From: Apiospora phragmitis
Taxonomy: Eukaryota; Ascomycota; Sordariomycetes; Amphisphaeriales; Apiosporaceae
NCBI GenBank assembly: GCA_038363925.1
Contig: JAQQWL010000011.1
Location: forward strand, 1,426,001 to 1,490,000
Reading direction: 5' to 3'
Length of the DNA stretch: 64,000 nt
The notes below the pieces were generated by a model. It saw nothing but the letters and a program-made list of their open reading frames with translations, was not told where the DNA came from and made no database searches. The translations under genes were made by a program, and so were the position numbers. This document shows, piece by piece, positions 24,648-36,599 of the stretch (its first letter is position 1; every line of letters begins with the position of its first letter).

Positions 24648-27600
24648 ATGGCTGATACCGGCCGCGGGCTGATGGAAGCCCTGGATGCTTTCCAGAGAAA
24701 TCTGTTGTCGCTGCAAGGGCGTTCCCAAAGAGGAACGGCTCGATCTGCCACAATTAATTGGTCCGTCGCTCGAAGAGTTGGGCGGCGTATTCAAAGGGCT
24801 TTTGGACAAGCCAGCAAGAAGTAAAGCCAGCCGCGATGGGATAATATCAGGTAGGTCGGATTACTTCCAGACAACAGAACAAAGCGGTGGCTGATTCATG
24901 GTAAAAAACATCTAGGCCGGGTCGAGATTCATGGGACGGAGTATGCCTTCAACCAGCTTTTCCAGGAGATGATACTGCAGGTTGCCGACGAGCTCGATCT
25001 AGACGAGTTGGAGGCTGCCCAGCTCCTATTGGACTCGGAGAGGGATGAAGCGACGAACGGACGATCCCGACGACTATGCGCCATCATCCGATTCCACCGA
25101 CAACGAATGTTTGTCCTCAATATTATCAGACTTCTACTTGATCTATCAAGGCTCGGGGAGGTTCCCGAGGAAATCGAGGATTGGTTAGGCTCCAATGTGG
25201 ACGAACTTATCGTCGGGGTTGGTCCTGCAACCAAGACGCAAAAGCTCCTACCGCGTTGTATGGCGGCAATGCGCGACGTCCGAGCCTGGCTCCAGAGAAT
25301 ATTTGATACGGTGGTTGGAGCTCAGGTCCTCGGAAGCGCTGGCCAGGATGAGTTCCGTGATATGATTGAATACTCACGATACAGCCTTGTTCAACAGCAC
25401 GAACTACTTGCCGTAATCGCCTGTCACTGCATTGATCGGCGGGTGGCTACCACACAAGACTTCACCGAATTTGTAGCGGCCTTGAGGAAGATCGACAGGT
25501 ATGACTATTCAACAGGTACGTCCCCTTAGATTTCATGCTCCAAGCTGTAGGGAAAACTCCTAACCTGTTATAATAGTCCACCTTTTCCCCGTTTTGGGCG
25601 CATACATTAGCGTTTTTGGTTCTACAGAAGGCAATGGCGACTTGACTACTGCTAGACAGCTTAATGACATTGTGTGTCAAACGTCAGAAGATGATTCTCG
25701 AACTTTTGTGTGTCTGCAAGCTGCTGTCAAGGCATGGTGGCTCGCTGAGTATAGTGGCTGGTATGTCGATGCCACTCACAGTGCTGCCTTGCCAGTCGAT
25801 GTTATCGACAAAGAAGAAACGCAAAGATCAAAGCTCTTCATGGAATCGTTGAAAGATGGGGCTCTTGACATGATACTAGCTGTGACGGCCGACGTGAAGT
25901 CTTCCGATTGGCAAGATCCTGCTCGGGTAGGCATTCGTCAGTGGTTGCAGAGGAAATCGCCTTCCCTTCCTGTTGATACGGTTCCTTTCTCCGAGGTTTT
26001 CCAAACCTGCCTCGCGACGCAGATCGAGGTTTTCGTGGACGCGTCAATATCAAATCTGCCCGATATCCTCCGGAAGCTTCGTACGGAGGAGGATGAGCAG
26101 CGTCAGATGAAGCATGGGCAAGAACAGGACCTGGATTTGGAAAGATTCCTTCTGATCATTGCATACGCTTACGAAGGACGCCCCGATGCGGCGGCCGAAT
26201 TCTGGGCGGATCCTGACAGTAACCTCGCAGGGTTTTTGCAATGGGCTTCTCGAAGAGCATCTACCCCGTTAGTAAGCGCCTTCTGCGAGATGCTTCTGTC
26301 TTTGTCCGAGGATGCCGAATGCGCAACTGCAGCTCACGAATTCCTTCTGGATGACGCACATCATGCTACCGGCAAAATGAGGAAGAGCTCATCGCTCAGC
26401 TGGTCGCAGATTCTCAAGGAGTTGGAATTTTACACGCACAAGATCAGAGAGAAGCCTACGACGACGACACAAAACCAGGCCTACAAAGCCGGAAAATACC
26501 ATGACGAACAGGCGGAGACAGAACCCGAGTTCTACATGATGCTCGAATGCTATTTGCGACTGATGACGACACTCGCGCGCCAAAGCGAACCAGCCCGGTT
26601 ATTTTTACTAGAATCAGAAAAGCCCAAGCTACTGGAGTTGTTATTCCAACTTATCAGCAGCCCTGTTTCGTTCCGTCTGAGGGCATGTGCTTTCCAGGTC
26701 GTGAATGCCCTTTTGACCCGCAAGACGCTGGTAGAAAGCAGGCAGATGTGGGAGTATCTTGATTCGTGTCTGAGCGGCTATTTCATGTCGCCCTCGATGC
26801 TCAAGGCACAATCTCCGTCATCAAATGCCCCCATACCATCGTACTTCATGGAAGCCATGTTTGAGGATATGAGCCCTCGCTTTGAGGAGGTTCTTTCCTT
26901 CATGCAGCTCCTTGGTGGCCTACTCCGGCTACCAGAAGGCTACGAATACCTGAATGACACCCTACCCTTCCCGGAAGACCTTGGTGCAACATTCCGAACG
27001 CGTGCCGGGGTTGAGCCATACGTCGACTACTCTCTTGGTCATGTGTTTGGAGTGAAGTCGCAAGAAACCTCGGATGTGGTTCAACAGAGGATATTGCGAT
27101 ATGAATGCCTTGAGCTCGCACTGACGTGCCTCTCCACTTTCAATGAAGACCTAATCGTGTTTGGTAACGAGACCAATATTCCGGTCGATGCTGCTATATC
27201 AACTTCAGATCTCAGATCCTATGTCACATTGCACCCATTTGCACGGGTGATGGAGTGGATGTATGACAGCCACTTCGTCAAGGCTCTTATGAGCACTATT
27301 CATCAGGAATCTGATGACATTGGCAAGGCTGCGCCTGACTCGCCCCTGATGCTGAGTATCCTCCGTGGCATAGAAGTGATACTCAAGGTGCTGGATCTCC
27401 AAGCGACTTATCTTGACGTGGTCCGGTCTGTTGTCAAACCACAGGCCAAGCACTCGAGCCGGTCATTGGCGATTCCAACATCCAACGCAGCTTTTGCTAC
27501 CATTGAGGATGGCATCATGACGAACCTGAATATCGTCTCTGATCTCGGACATTACTGCGGTCTTGGGAATTCGGATCTTACCAACGCAAGCTTGAAGTTG

Positions 27601-29969
27601 TTAGAAAAGATTTCGACTTCACCAAGGATCATCTCAGCGTGGCAGATGGGACCTGGCCGCCAAATTCGTCGCAACATAGCCATTGTAGCCCTCGAAGAAA
27701 ATGGCGACGCCGATACCATTGCCGGCTCATTCATGGCAGAGTTGGATGTGCCATTCGACCATTTCCAGAAAAGCGAGGCATCCAACTACCAAAGCAAGAT
27801 GTTCATACTCGATTTCCTCTCCTCCACTATCCGGGCCAATCCAGGCCGACCAACTGTGGCTCATCTTCTTCTTGGGTTTAGTTGTGGAGTTGAATCGTTA
27901 AGTATCAGGCCTGGGAGCGCATTTGATCAAGGTGCCTCGTTATTCCATCATTTGGTGGGTATTGTTACCGAAGTACCTATTAGTGACGAGGATGGCATGC
28001 AAGGCTGGCTCATAAACTTGAAACACAAAGCGATGAAGGTTCTCCAGGCTCTCTGGAGCTCCCATTTGACCGCAAGTTTTGCTCTCGAGCAGCTCAGAGC
28101 CAACGAGCTTCTTTTCCACTTGCTGGTAGCAGGGTTCGTGGTGCAGCCCGACGCTATTTGGGATGGTACAGAGACATCTCTTGGCGCTGATTTCCTAGTA
28201 CTACCAGGCGCATCGGGCTATGTTGATTACCTCTCAATGCGAGCGATGGCTTTGGAGTACATTGCATACGAGCTTTGCAGCGTTGCCCAAAGCCATCTCC
28301 CTGCTCTAAAGCGCCGCATTTTCGATGCCCTAGGCGGACAAATTCCCATGGACAACGGCGAGACCGTCCCAGTTCCTTCAGTTTTCGACTTCAACGACGT
28401 TCTTTCGAAAGAAGCTGACTTCTATACTCCCCGTCCGGTACTTACGGCCTATGCGGACATTGACTTGCGTCCTTGCCTTGAGGACGATGACAATGGAAAC
28501 CAGGCCTTTAGCCTCGGCAAAGTGAAAGAGATTTTGCTTTTGAAGCGAAATCAGACACGTCTTTCGGGCCAGGTAGTACCTCAGCAAGAACTCGCCCCGA
28601 TCGAAGCAGAAGAAGGCATTATACAAACATATGTAGCCTGGCTCAATCGCATCAACCAAGTCAAGTTCTATAATCACAAAGTCCTCCAAGCTTGGACCAA
28701 GCTGCTAATGGTAATGGCCGAATCGAATGACCTGAAAGGCACGAATCGGGTGTCATTCATTCTGCAGACTTTGCAGGCCATTTTGCCCAGCCTCGAGCTG
28801 TATGGTTCTGAACTACCGGAGGCTGCGTTTGAGCTGGCAAGCCTGACGAAAGTGTTACTCTTCACTTTGGATTTCACGTCCATTGCGCACAACGACAAAC
28901 AAAGTCGGGCCATTGGAAGTCTGGTCAGCGACAAGCTGTTCCAGCTCCTACAGATATGTCTCGATGCTATAGCAAAGTGGACAGGGACTCCGGAGTTGCG
29001 GACGGTCTACTACAGCATCTGTTTCCGATACATCACGACACTTGTGGACCATGGAAAGGACATTCTATCCGGCAATCAGGATGCGGCCAAATCAATACAG
29101 GCCTACGGTGAGAGACTCATCAATGTGGTCTGCGATGATGCATATAGTGGCAACGCCGGCTGTCAAACGGCGGCTTTAGTGTTGCTAGGTGCCCTGGTCA
29201 ACCTTGGCAAGCACGATTCCGACAACTATATCGTGGAGATGTTGAACCGCCTCAACTTCATTGGTGTCCTGGTCGACTCGTTACGCAACGTTATGGACGA
29301 TTGGGTAGAGATCCATCGTTCCGGTACGTATTCGTTCACTCTACAGACAGTCCGGAACCGAGAGCTAATACGTAATTTAGGGAACCACGAGCTGAAGATG
29401 TACGAGGACGCGAAGTTGGCACTCTTACTCCAACTGTGCCAGACACGTGACGGTGCCAAACATGTGCTACACAGCAACCTCTTCCGGGCTATTGACCAGT
29501 CGGGTCTCTTTGCTGCAGACCCTGAACTGCAAGCCAACTCGTCGGATCCACGGATGCTGGAGAACCACTATACCCTCCTGGTTCAGGCCATGCGTATTAT
29601 CGGGGCTGCCATTGTCAGCCGGGGTTCGCACAATGTGCTGCAGGGCAGACGCTTCCTGACTGAGCAAAGGATGCTTGTAACTCACGTACTGAAGAGGTCC
29701 CAGGGCATTGGCGCTAGCGGCAGCAAGACTGACGCCCAATTGGATGAGAAGATCGAGGAACTGGCCGAAGCATTCATGGTTTTGATGTTGAGGACAGGGT
29801 TTATTGATGTAAGTATGCCCGCACCCCCCGGAGAGCCGCATTCGCGTGGCGCCTATTCCGCACGGCGACCTACCTGTCTGTCTGTACAGAAGCTAACATG
29901 GGCCTACTGTAGTACGAAGAGGGCGCAACTCAGACACAGCACAAGCCTAGTGCCGTTATTTTCCACTAG
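24648..29969 (+). CDS. NUP192: Nup192, inner-ring nucleoporin (frame broken in exon 1)
   Basis: Nup192 (Nup205 in animals) is a large alpha-solenoid scaffold of the nuclear pore inner ring. Five exons: 24648-24850, 24916-25515, 25577-29323, 29381-29808 and 29913-29969. The N-terminus reads MEALDAFQRNLLSL, then continues in the next frame as LGGVFKGLLDKPARSKASRDG and, over the first intron, GRVEIHGTEYAFNQLFQ. Conserved fungal blocks are ADELDLDELEAAQLLLDS and the EYSGWYVDATHS region. One extra base near the AAA at 24727-24729 accounts for the frame change; discounting it gives 1,678 codons including stop, the expected size. The 57-bp intron at 29324-29380 is a multiple of three and has no stop, so it is easily missed. 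The final exon ends HKPSAVIFH. The rest is helical repeat without catalytic motifs, as expected of a scaffold. Confidence 0.92.
29324..29380 (+). other. NUP192: Stop-free, frame-preserving intron in nup192
   Basis: The 57-bp segment starts GTACGT and ends TTTAG, with GCTAATAC as a branch point. It contains no stop and its length is a multiple of three, so retention would insert 19 residues into the protein without breaking it. Confidence 0.7.
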
Positions 29970-30130
29970 TTCGTCTTGACGAGAAGAAAAGCTACAAGTT
30001 GCAAGTTGCAAATGCACTTATACGCCGGCCTGCATAGAAGGATGGGTCATTTTAGGCTTGTACACGCATAGTCAAGCGAGGAAAATGGATGGATATGGTT
30101 CTGTTACTTAATGATACGCATCGACGTTGC

Positions 30131-30150
30131 TTCTTCGGGCTTCTTCGGGC
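30131..30150 (+). repeat. 10-bp tandem repeat downstream of nup192
   Basis: The unit TTCTTCGGGC occurs twice in perfect tandem, followed by a third imperfect copy (TTCTCCGG). It lies in the 3' flank of nup192. Confidence 0.85.
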
Positions 30151-30737
30151 TTCTCCGGACAAATAAGGATGTCGACGGGGATTTACTTGTCCAAGATTTT
30201 GTTGCCAAAAACCAAATGAGCTAGCATGCATGGTACTACTATGTATTGAGAAACGGGTGCAAGAGAATCAGCCAACTTGAAAAACCGTTAGACCCAACGA
30301 GGAAAGTCGAGCAGAGAGTGAATCGATTACAACCTGGTGACAAGCTGGGGCTTGGTAATGGGAGAGGAATTGTCGTAGTGTTTGTATCCTTGCTGCGATA
30401 TCCGCACCGACGGCTATTGGCCACAGGCTTGCACAGCGGACCCCTAGCTGGCTTGGTAGATCTTGGCAGCGCCTGGGCACTTGCATTTTCCACGATAGTA
30501 TCGCACAAGGGAGGGAACACGCCTTGCTCAATGTAGAAGCTCACGCCGGGTGGGATCTGGGCATTGCCAGGCGTCCTTGTCAACCTGCCCTGGAATGGCA
30601 TGGCTCGGCCGACGAAGGTCTGGGGCAACGAGGGCAACCCGCCCAAAAATGGAGCCGAGACAGATGCATGTACTCGCACCTACCATGCATTCCATGCTAC
30701 TGGTAGATTTCCCACCCGCGGCGACTTCCTCGGTGAC

Positions 30738-31087
30738 TGATAACGGGTGGCCACATCGGCTAGGCACTCCAGCTGAGCCCAGTACGACTATCAGTCGAGT
30801 CTTGGCGCCATGTCTTGACAGAACATTATTGATTATGCCGAGCTGATAGGTAACCGGTCGTGTGTGTGCATGCCGTGTCTTATATTATACCGTCTCTCAG
30901 CCTCCAGCTGTGCTTCCTCCTCTCCAGTTTCTCCCTTCACTTCCTCTGCCGCCGCTTCCGTCCAATTTGTTTGCGCGGACTGGTAAGCCAAGTGGAAGAC
31001 GAGAGAGATAAGAAGCAGACCAAGCCGCCGCTAAGCCATCGAACCGACAACCCGTCGATTTGGCAAAGGCTTGACTTCGAGAGATAG
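30738..31087 (+). promoter_or_regulatory. Cluster of HGATAR (AreA-type) sites upstream of the permease
   Basis: Four plus-strand matches to the fungal nitrogen-regulator core HGATAR lie within 400 bp of the permease ATG: TGATAA at 30738, TGATAG at 30844, AGATAA at 31006 and AGATAG at 31082. The core is short and about one match would be expected by chance, but fungal amino-acid permeases are commonly controlled by GATA factors, so the cluster is plausible. Confidence 0.4.
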
Positions 31088-31138
31088 CAAATAAAAACAA
31101 GTCAAGCGAGCAAACAAGCAGGCAGGCAACAAAGTGGC

Positions 31139-33403
31139 ATGGCCGTCATTCACCGAACCTCGTCGTCCAACGACGGGAATTCGGCCTCCCACAACCATGC
31201 CTACGACACGGAAAAGGGCGGCGCGCCCTACGCCGACAACAACCACGACCATGGCTACGGCAGCGACCAGCCCGTCGGGCACATCCGCGGCATCGAGACC
31301 TCGGCCGAGACGTCGCTGCACCGCGGCCTCAAGGCCCGCCACATCACCATGATCGCCATCGGCGGCGCGATCGGCACAGGCCTGATCATCGGCACGGGCA
31401 AGGCGCTGGCGCAGGCCGGGCCCGGCTCCGTCTTCATTTCGTACACCATCGTCGGCTTCATCGTGTTCCTCGTCATGGCCGCGCTGGGCGAGATGGCGGC
31501 GTGGCTGCCCATGTCGGCTGGTTTTACCGGCTACGCTTCCCGGTTCTGCGATCCTTCGCTTGGCTTTGCTCTTGGCTGGAGGTATGTAGTGACGACGCGC
31601 AGTCCCCCCGACAAGTTTTCCACTTCCCCGCGATTCCTTTTTACTTTTCTCCCCCTCCTCTCTCTCCGCTTCCCCGGCTGGGGGTTTCCCTCGATCGTGA
31701 CCAGTGGTGCGTTGCAAGTGCCAGCCCCAGCGCCTTGGCTCAGGCCTAAGCGCTACCCCAGACTTTCATCTTTACCCCACCGTGGGGAAGCTGCTCTGAA
31801 AATGGCCTGTTATTTGCACGCAGTTATGTAACGGATCCAGCCTCTGCGTAACCCAAGCCTTTACTTGTAATGAGATCGGCAAGTTTCGCGAAAAGGGGAG
31901 AGATGGAGGAAGAAGCAAGGGAGAGAGAGAGAACGAGAGACACACAAAGAAAAGGCGGGCGAAAGAAGGATTTGGTTAATTGAACTTGGGTGAACAGTTA
32001 CTGGTTCAAGTACATTATCGTCACACCCAACCAGCTTACCGCCGCTGCTTTGGTCATTCAGTACTGGCTCCCTCGCGATAGGGTCAATCCAGGAGTATGG
32101 ATCGCCGTATTCCTCGTCGTCATTGTTTGCATCAACTACTTTGGTATCCGTTTCTTCGGTGAATTCGAGTTCTGGCTTTCCAGTTTCAAAGTCATTGTCG
32201 TCATCGGCATTATGATCCTGACTCTGGTCATTGCCCTTGGCGGTGCTCCCGACCATGACCGAAGAGGCTTCCGATACTGGCAAGACCCTGGGTGAGTCTC
32301 AACCAACAGAGCCCTAGTCTTCCTTGCTGTGTTGCAATCTCGGCTAACCTGTATGATGCGAATAGTGCATTCAAGCCTTATATCAAAGAAGGCTCTGCTG
32401 GCCGCTTCCTCGGTTTCTGGAGTACTATGGTCACGGCTACGTTTGCCTACCTCGGCACAGAATTGGTTGGTGTGACGGTGGGAGAGGCTCAGAACCCTCG
32501 CAAGACGGTTCCCGTGCCATCAAGTTGACCTTCTACCGAATCCTCTTCTTCTACGTCATTTCCGTCCTCCTGATTGGCATGTGTGTCCCCTACAACTCCC
32601 CGGACCTCGTCTTCGCCAACTCCCAGGCCAACAGCGCTGCTGCCTCGCCTTTCGTCGTGGCCATCAAGAACGCCAGGATCAATGCCCTGGACCACATCCT
32701 GAACGCATGCATCCTCGTCTTCGTCTTTTCCGCTGCCAACTCGGATCTGTACATTGCCAGCCGAACGCTGTACGGTCTGGCCTCGGACGGTTCGGCCCCG
32801 GCCATCTTCCGCAAGACCAACAAGAACGGCGTGCCCGTCCCCGCTCTCGCCTTATCAGCCTGCTTCGGCTTCCTCGCCTTCATGAACGTGTCCAGCAACT
32901 CGGCCACGGTGTTCGGCTACTTTGTCAACCTGACCACCATCTTCGGCCTGATGACGTGGATCTCCATCCTCGTCACGCACATCTGGTGGTGCCGCGCCCG
33001 CCGCGCCCAGGGCCTGACGAACGCGCAGCTGCCCTACGTCGCGCCCCTGGGAATCTACGGCTCGTACGGCGCCCTGTTCATGTGCATCCTGATCGCGCTG
33101 ACCAAGAACTACGACGTGTTCGTGGGCGACTTCGGCACCAAGTACCCGACCTTCATCACGGGCTACCTCGGCATCCCCGTCTACCTGATCGCCATCTTCG
33201 GCCACAAGACGTGGCTCTACCTCAAAAACGGCCGCGTCTGGCCCAAGGGCGTCTCCCCGCACGCGGCCGACTTCTACACGGGCAAGGACGTCATCGACCG
33301 CGAGGAGGAGGCCTTCCTCGCTGCCAAGGCGGCACGCGCGGCAGCGAAGGGCCCGGATGCGGGCGGCCAGTTCTACAGGAGATTCGTGTCCTGGCTCTTC
33401 TAA
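31139..33403 (+). CDS. Amino-acid permease of the fungal AAT family, Dip5-like (frame broken)
   Basis: This plasma-membrane proton symporter type (APC superfamily) imports amino acids. Exons: 31139-31581, 31998-32291 and 32366-33403. The hydrophilic N-terminus ends in SLHRGLKARHITMIAIGG, followed by the first helix motif GGAIGTGLIIGTG and EMAAWLPMSAGFTGYASRF. About twelve membrane segments can be seen. The block GVTVGEAQNPRKTVP is followed by a stop in frame, while RAIKLTFYRILFFYVISV continues one frame over. In this family the two run on as one block, so a base is missing in the CCC at about 32511-32513. With one base added the gene has 591 codons plus stop, the normal size. The acidic-amino-acid permease subgroup fits best (YWFKYIIVTPNQLTAAALV), but substrate is inferred only. 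GATA-type sites lie upstream. Confidence 0.88.
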
Positions 33404-34098
33404 GATATGGTATATATCAATCACTGTAACAGCCAATGGGTTTTTAGGGAGAGCACCCGGCTCTATAGATATTGCGGCAGAAGCTGGGGGCAGCGACAAA
33501 CATTTTGTTCGCTGCTTCGTACTTACGTAGCAGTCCAGCAGCATGATTTATTTATCCCAATGATGATAGATGACTTTTGATACGATGAAACAAGAAAAGG
33601 AACATGGCAATCTACCACCTTTTCCCATTGTCGTGATTTGCCTCTCTTGTCTACGTCTCTGCTGCATGAGATACGAACGCTATTTTGTTACTTTAGCACA
33701 GGCTGATGGGTAAGTTTGTATTTAGGGGTCACACTAGGCGAATAGACCGTCTCGTTAAGGGGCGGGCCGTTGCCTTTGGCTTTGCGTTAAACGAACGCCT
33801 CTCGCTTCAACTAATGTCCAGTGACGACAACGTCGCTTGTGGCTTGTTTACTATGCCTTTGGGTTCATTAGTACAGTATCATGCATACCTATCTATCCAA
33901 TTCGCGTACCTATAAACTTCCTGGCCGGGCATGTACGAGGCAGACATCAACATTCAACGGACCACAGAACTGCCACCAAACCTCGTAATAAAACAACATA
34001 ATCACAAATCAGTCTTCCTTGGTAAGTTCCATTGGATCTGATTAATGTCTGACTAGCTTTGGAGGAAGACTCCCAAGACCAACGGCTAGCCAGAGTAT
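33404..34098. other. Convergent 3' spacer
   Basis: About 700 bp between the converging 3' ends of the permease and the neurochondrin-family gene. Nothing beyond terminator sequence is expected or seen. Confidence 0.6.
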
Positions 34099-36168
34099 TC
34101 AAATATCATTACGCAATGCCTTGAGTGCTTCTCCTATGTGCTTCTGAACCTCCGTAGATGTGATTCTGCCCTCCACTGTTGCGGCAATACCGCGAATCGA
34201 CCCAGCAGTATGTACATACCTCCGCCTTACCCCCGGCGGCGTGTTGGCCAAGAGGTCTGCGGCAAGCTGGAGCACATCGGCCCAAAACCGTTGCAGAGGC
34301 TCGGGGGCGTCCGCGATCGCCGGCACGTCGTAAGCCGCAACCCCCGTCACCAGGTCCAGCCACTCCTCCGGGGTGGCTTGTTGGTTCTCCGCCAGAGTCA
34401 TCAATAGAAGGGCTATCTGTGACCCGAGCTCGCACTCATGAAGGTCAACTGCCGCTCCTCGCGCCGAGGTGCGGTTCAGGGTTGCCAGCAGATCCTTGCT
34501 GAGAGTCGACCACCCGTCGTGTTCCAGTAAGACTCGGATACCATCTTCTGTCTGTGTTACGCCTTGAAGCACGCCGAGGACGAGTGCCCGGTATCCGATG
34601 CTGCCACTCGGGCCTGAACTCGTTTGATAAAGCTCCACGAGCAAGTCCATGAGACTGATGGCTTCATTTCGCAATACCTCCCCGTCATCCTCTCGAAGCC
34701 ATTCCCCGAGCACACGGAGCGCCGCAAGAAGAAGGGGGTCCTCAGCCGGGGACTCATTCTGCTGATCCCAAGCAAGCGTAAGGTGAGACCCAGCAGCGGT
34801 GTGGGTCTTTCCATACCGGGTTTCCGGGTGTAAGCCCAGAGCTCCAGCAACGGCGGCGTCCCAGCGATCCCGCAGGTACTCCATAACAATCGAGAGTGTT
34901 TCGGAGATGGACCAGTTGAGCTTTAGTAAGAGGTCTGGCGGCATCTGGAACGCATCTTTGAAACTAGAGGCGTCGCTACCAGCACTAATCTGTGCGTCCA
35001 TCTGCTGTAGCAAGAACCCGATAAAATACGACAAAATCAGAAGCCCAGATGTCAGTCTGGTCGATATTGACGGGTATTCGGGAGTATTGAGTTTGGTCAG
35101 CAGTAAAGGAAGGGTTGCCTTGAGGTCTACGATGATGAGGCTGATAAAAAGGTACGAAAAGGGGTTGGAGGAGTCAGACGCGTCGCTGAACAAGAGTCTA
35201 GGGACAGTGTCTGAATAGGTGATCAGGAGGCGAGCGGTACAGTTAGCATATGCCTCTCGCCCGGCGGCGGTAGGCCTGGCAGTTGCGAGGTTTCTTATGA
35301 GTTCGATCAACGGCCCGAGCCATTGGGGGCTCACGGGGATCAGCTAGGATAGAAGTCAGTTGACGAGGATAACCCAGGAAGCATGGCAGTCAACAACTTA
35401 CATCATCGTCCAGACGACCGAGAGCTTTGTCGATGAAGTCGAGGAGGGTAACAGCATCTGTTCCCTTGTAGGACGCAATGAGAGCAGATATTGTATTATC
35501 GATCCGGCCTCTGAGACTGGAGCGATCTTTTATATTGGATGCAGCATGCAGCCATGACCAAGAGATGATAGCTAGTGCATATGGCTGCTTTGGAGCAATC
35601 TCTATCAAAGGGGTCCAGTCTTCGGCTTCTGAGAATACTCTCCCGCCTTCAGAGTTACTTACGAGTGTAAGCAGCGTTTTGAGTATAACATCTGTCGTCT
35701 CCCCCGAGCTATAGATCGTTAGCTTCGACTCCCACAAACATCGAGCAGTCACATCACATACCTGCATAGAACAGCTTCGATTAGTCTAGGTATCCGCCCG
35801 ACCAACTTGGGATTTGTCTGCGCATCAGCTGGGAGGAGTACTGCGAACGTGTAGACAACATTGGCAGCGAGATCCAGCATCTCCTTAGCATCATTCGGCT
35901 TCGAGCCGCCCGGCTTTGCGCCGGTTTTCAGCAGACGGTCGAGGAACTTGACGGATATGGAGTCCCATAGCACCACAATAACCTCTTTATTCTCTCGAAT
36001 ATCCTCTGAGTTGTCCAGTGTCGACTTCAGCAACGCTAAGCCAACAAATCTGGAAGTGTCGTCGTTTGCTCTCAGAAGCTGCTGGATCTTCTCGACCTGC
36101 TCGGACTGAGGAGGATTTGGTGTGGGGCCATCATCGTGGCTTCCCGAAGGTTTGCTTTGCGTATCCAT
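34099..36168 (-). CDS. Neurochondrin-family protein
   Basis: Neurochondrin-family proteins are helical-repeat proteins of poorly known role in fungi. Three exons (35762-36168, 35402-35708, 34099-35343) join with clean phases to 652 codons. The start is the ATG at 36168 (MDTQSKPSGS); the frame extends upstream but without ATG. The first exon has the family N-terminal repeat EKIQQLLRANDDTSRFVGLALLK, then VVLWDSISVKFLDRLLK and NVVYTFAVLL. The second has TLLTLVSNSEGGRVF. The third has QWLGPLIELIRNLATARPTA and many leucine-rich helices. No signal peptide or membrane helix is seen. The introns are 53 and 58 bp. The gene is divergent from the CLC gene, with 431 bp and an 18-bp palindrome between the start codons. 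Confidence 0.83.
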
Positions 36169-36599
36169 GTCTTGGACTTTCGATAACAACTTCTCAATTA
36201 AAGCAAGAAAAACATAATGATTTCGATCCAATATGCTCTTGCGAGGTTGTCGTCGCCTTAGTGGAGCAGCTGCTATTCTAGAGTTTACTCTCGAAGTACT
36301 CCGTACTCCGTACGGAGTACCTTGGGCAGGTTTGCAGAGCTGTGACGGTCACACGCTAGTCACGCGAGGCAGGGATGAGGTAACAGTTCATCCCCAGTCC
36401 CAATGTAATGCTAACACTCACAGCTGTGGGCCCTGTCAATCACGACCGACCTTGCGACATGAGACCCTTGTTCCATAGCCTTGTCGCAACCGGAGACAGC
36501 CATCCAGCCTCTCAGCTAGCCACGGAGCTGAGTCCCATTGAAACCAAAAACACCACACTTCAATCGCGACATGGCTGGATACTCTTCCAGCTTGCGACC
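36169..36599. promoter_or_regulatory. Divergent promoter between the neurochondrin and CLC genes
   Basis: The 431-bp region serves two divergent genes. It holds the 18-bp palindrome at 36303-36320. In-frame ATGs lie upstream of the chosen CLC start (from 36408), so a longer CLC N-terminus cannot be excluded. Confidence 0.55.
36303..36320. promoter_or_regulatory. 18-bp perfect palindrome in a divergent promoter
   Basis: GTACTCCGTACGGAGTAC reads the same on both strands. It is preceded by another copy of the half-unit TACTCCG, giving a tandem plus inverted arrangement. A related half (TACTCCGTACCGT) occurs near 43279. CCG/CGG halves are typical of zinc-cluster factor sites, but it could also be a dispersed genomic palindrome. 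Confidence 0.7.

Larger units (their letters stand above)
29970..31138. other. Spacer: nup192 3' end and permease promoter
   Basis: About 1.2 kb without a supported gene. The left part has a short tandem repeat at 30131-30150. The right part is the permease promoter, listed separately for its GATA-type sites. Small open frames on both strands here show no family signature. Confidence 0.55.

Noticed and set aside
31031..33544. Long minus-strand frames and extra plus-strand frames over the permease
   Set aside because: Low-complexity Gly/Arg/Asp-rich translations that mirror the codon bias of the permease exons.
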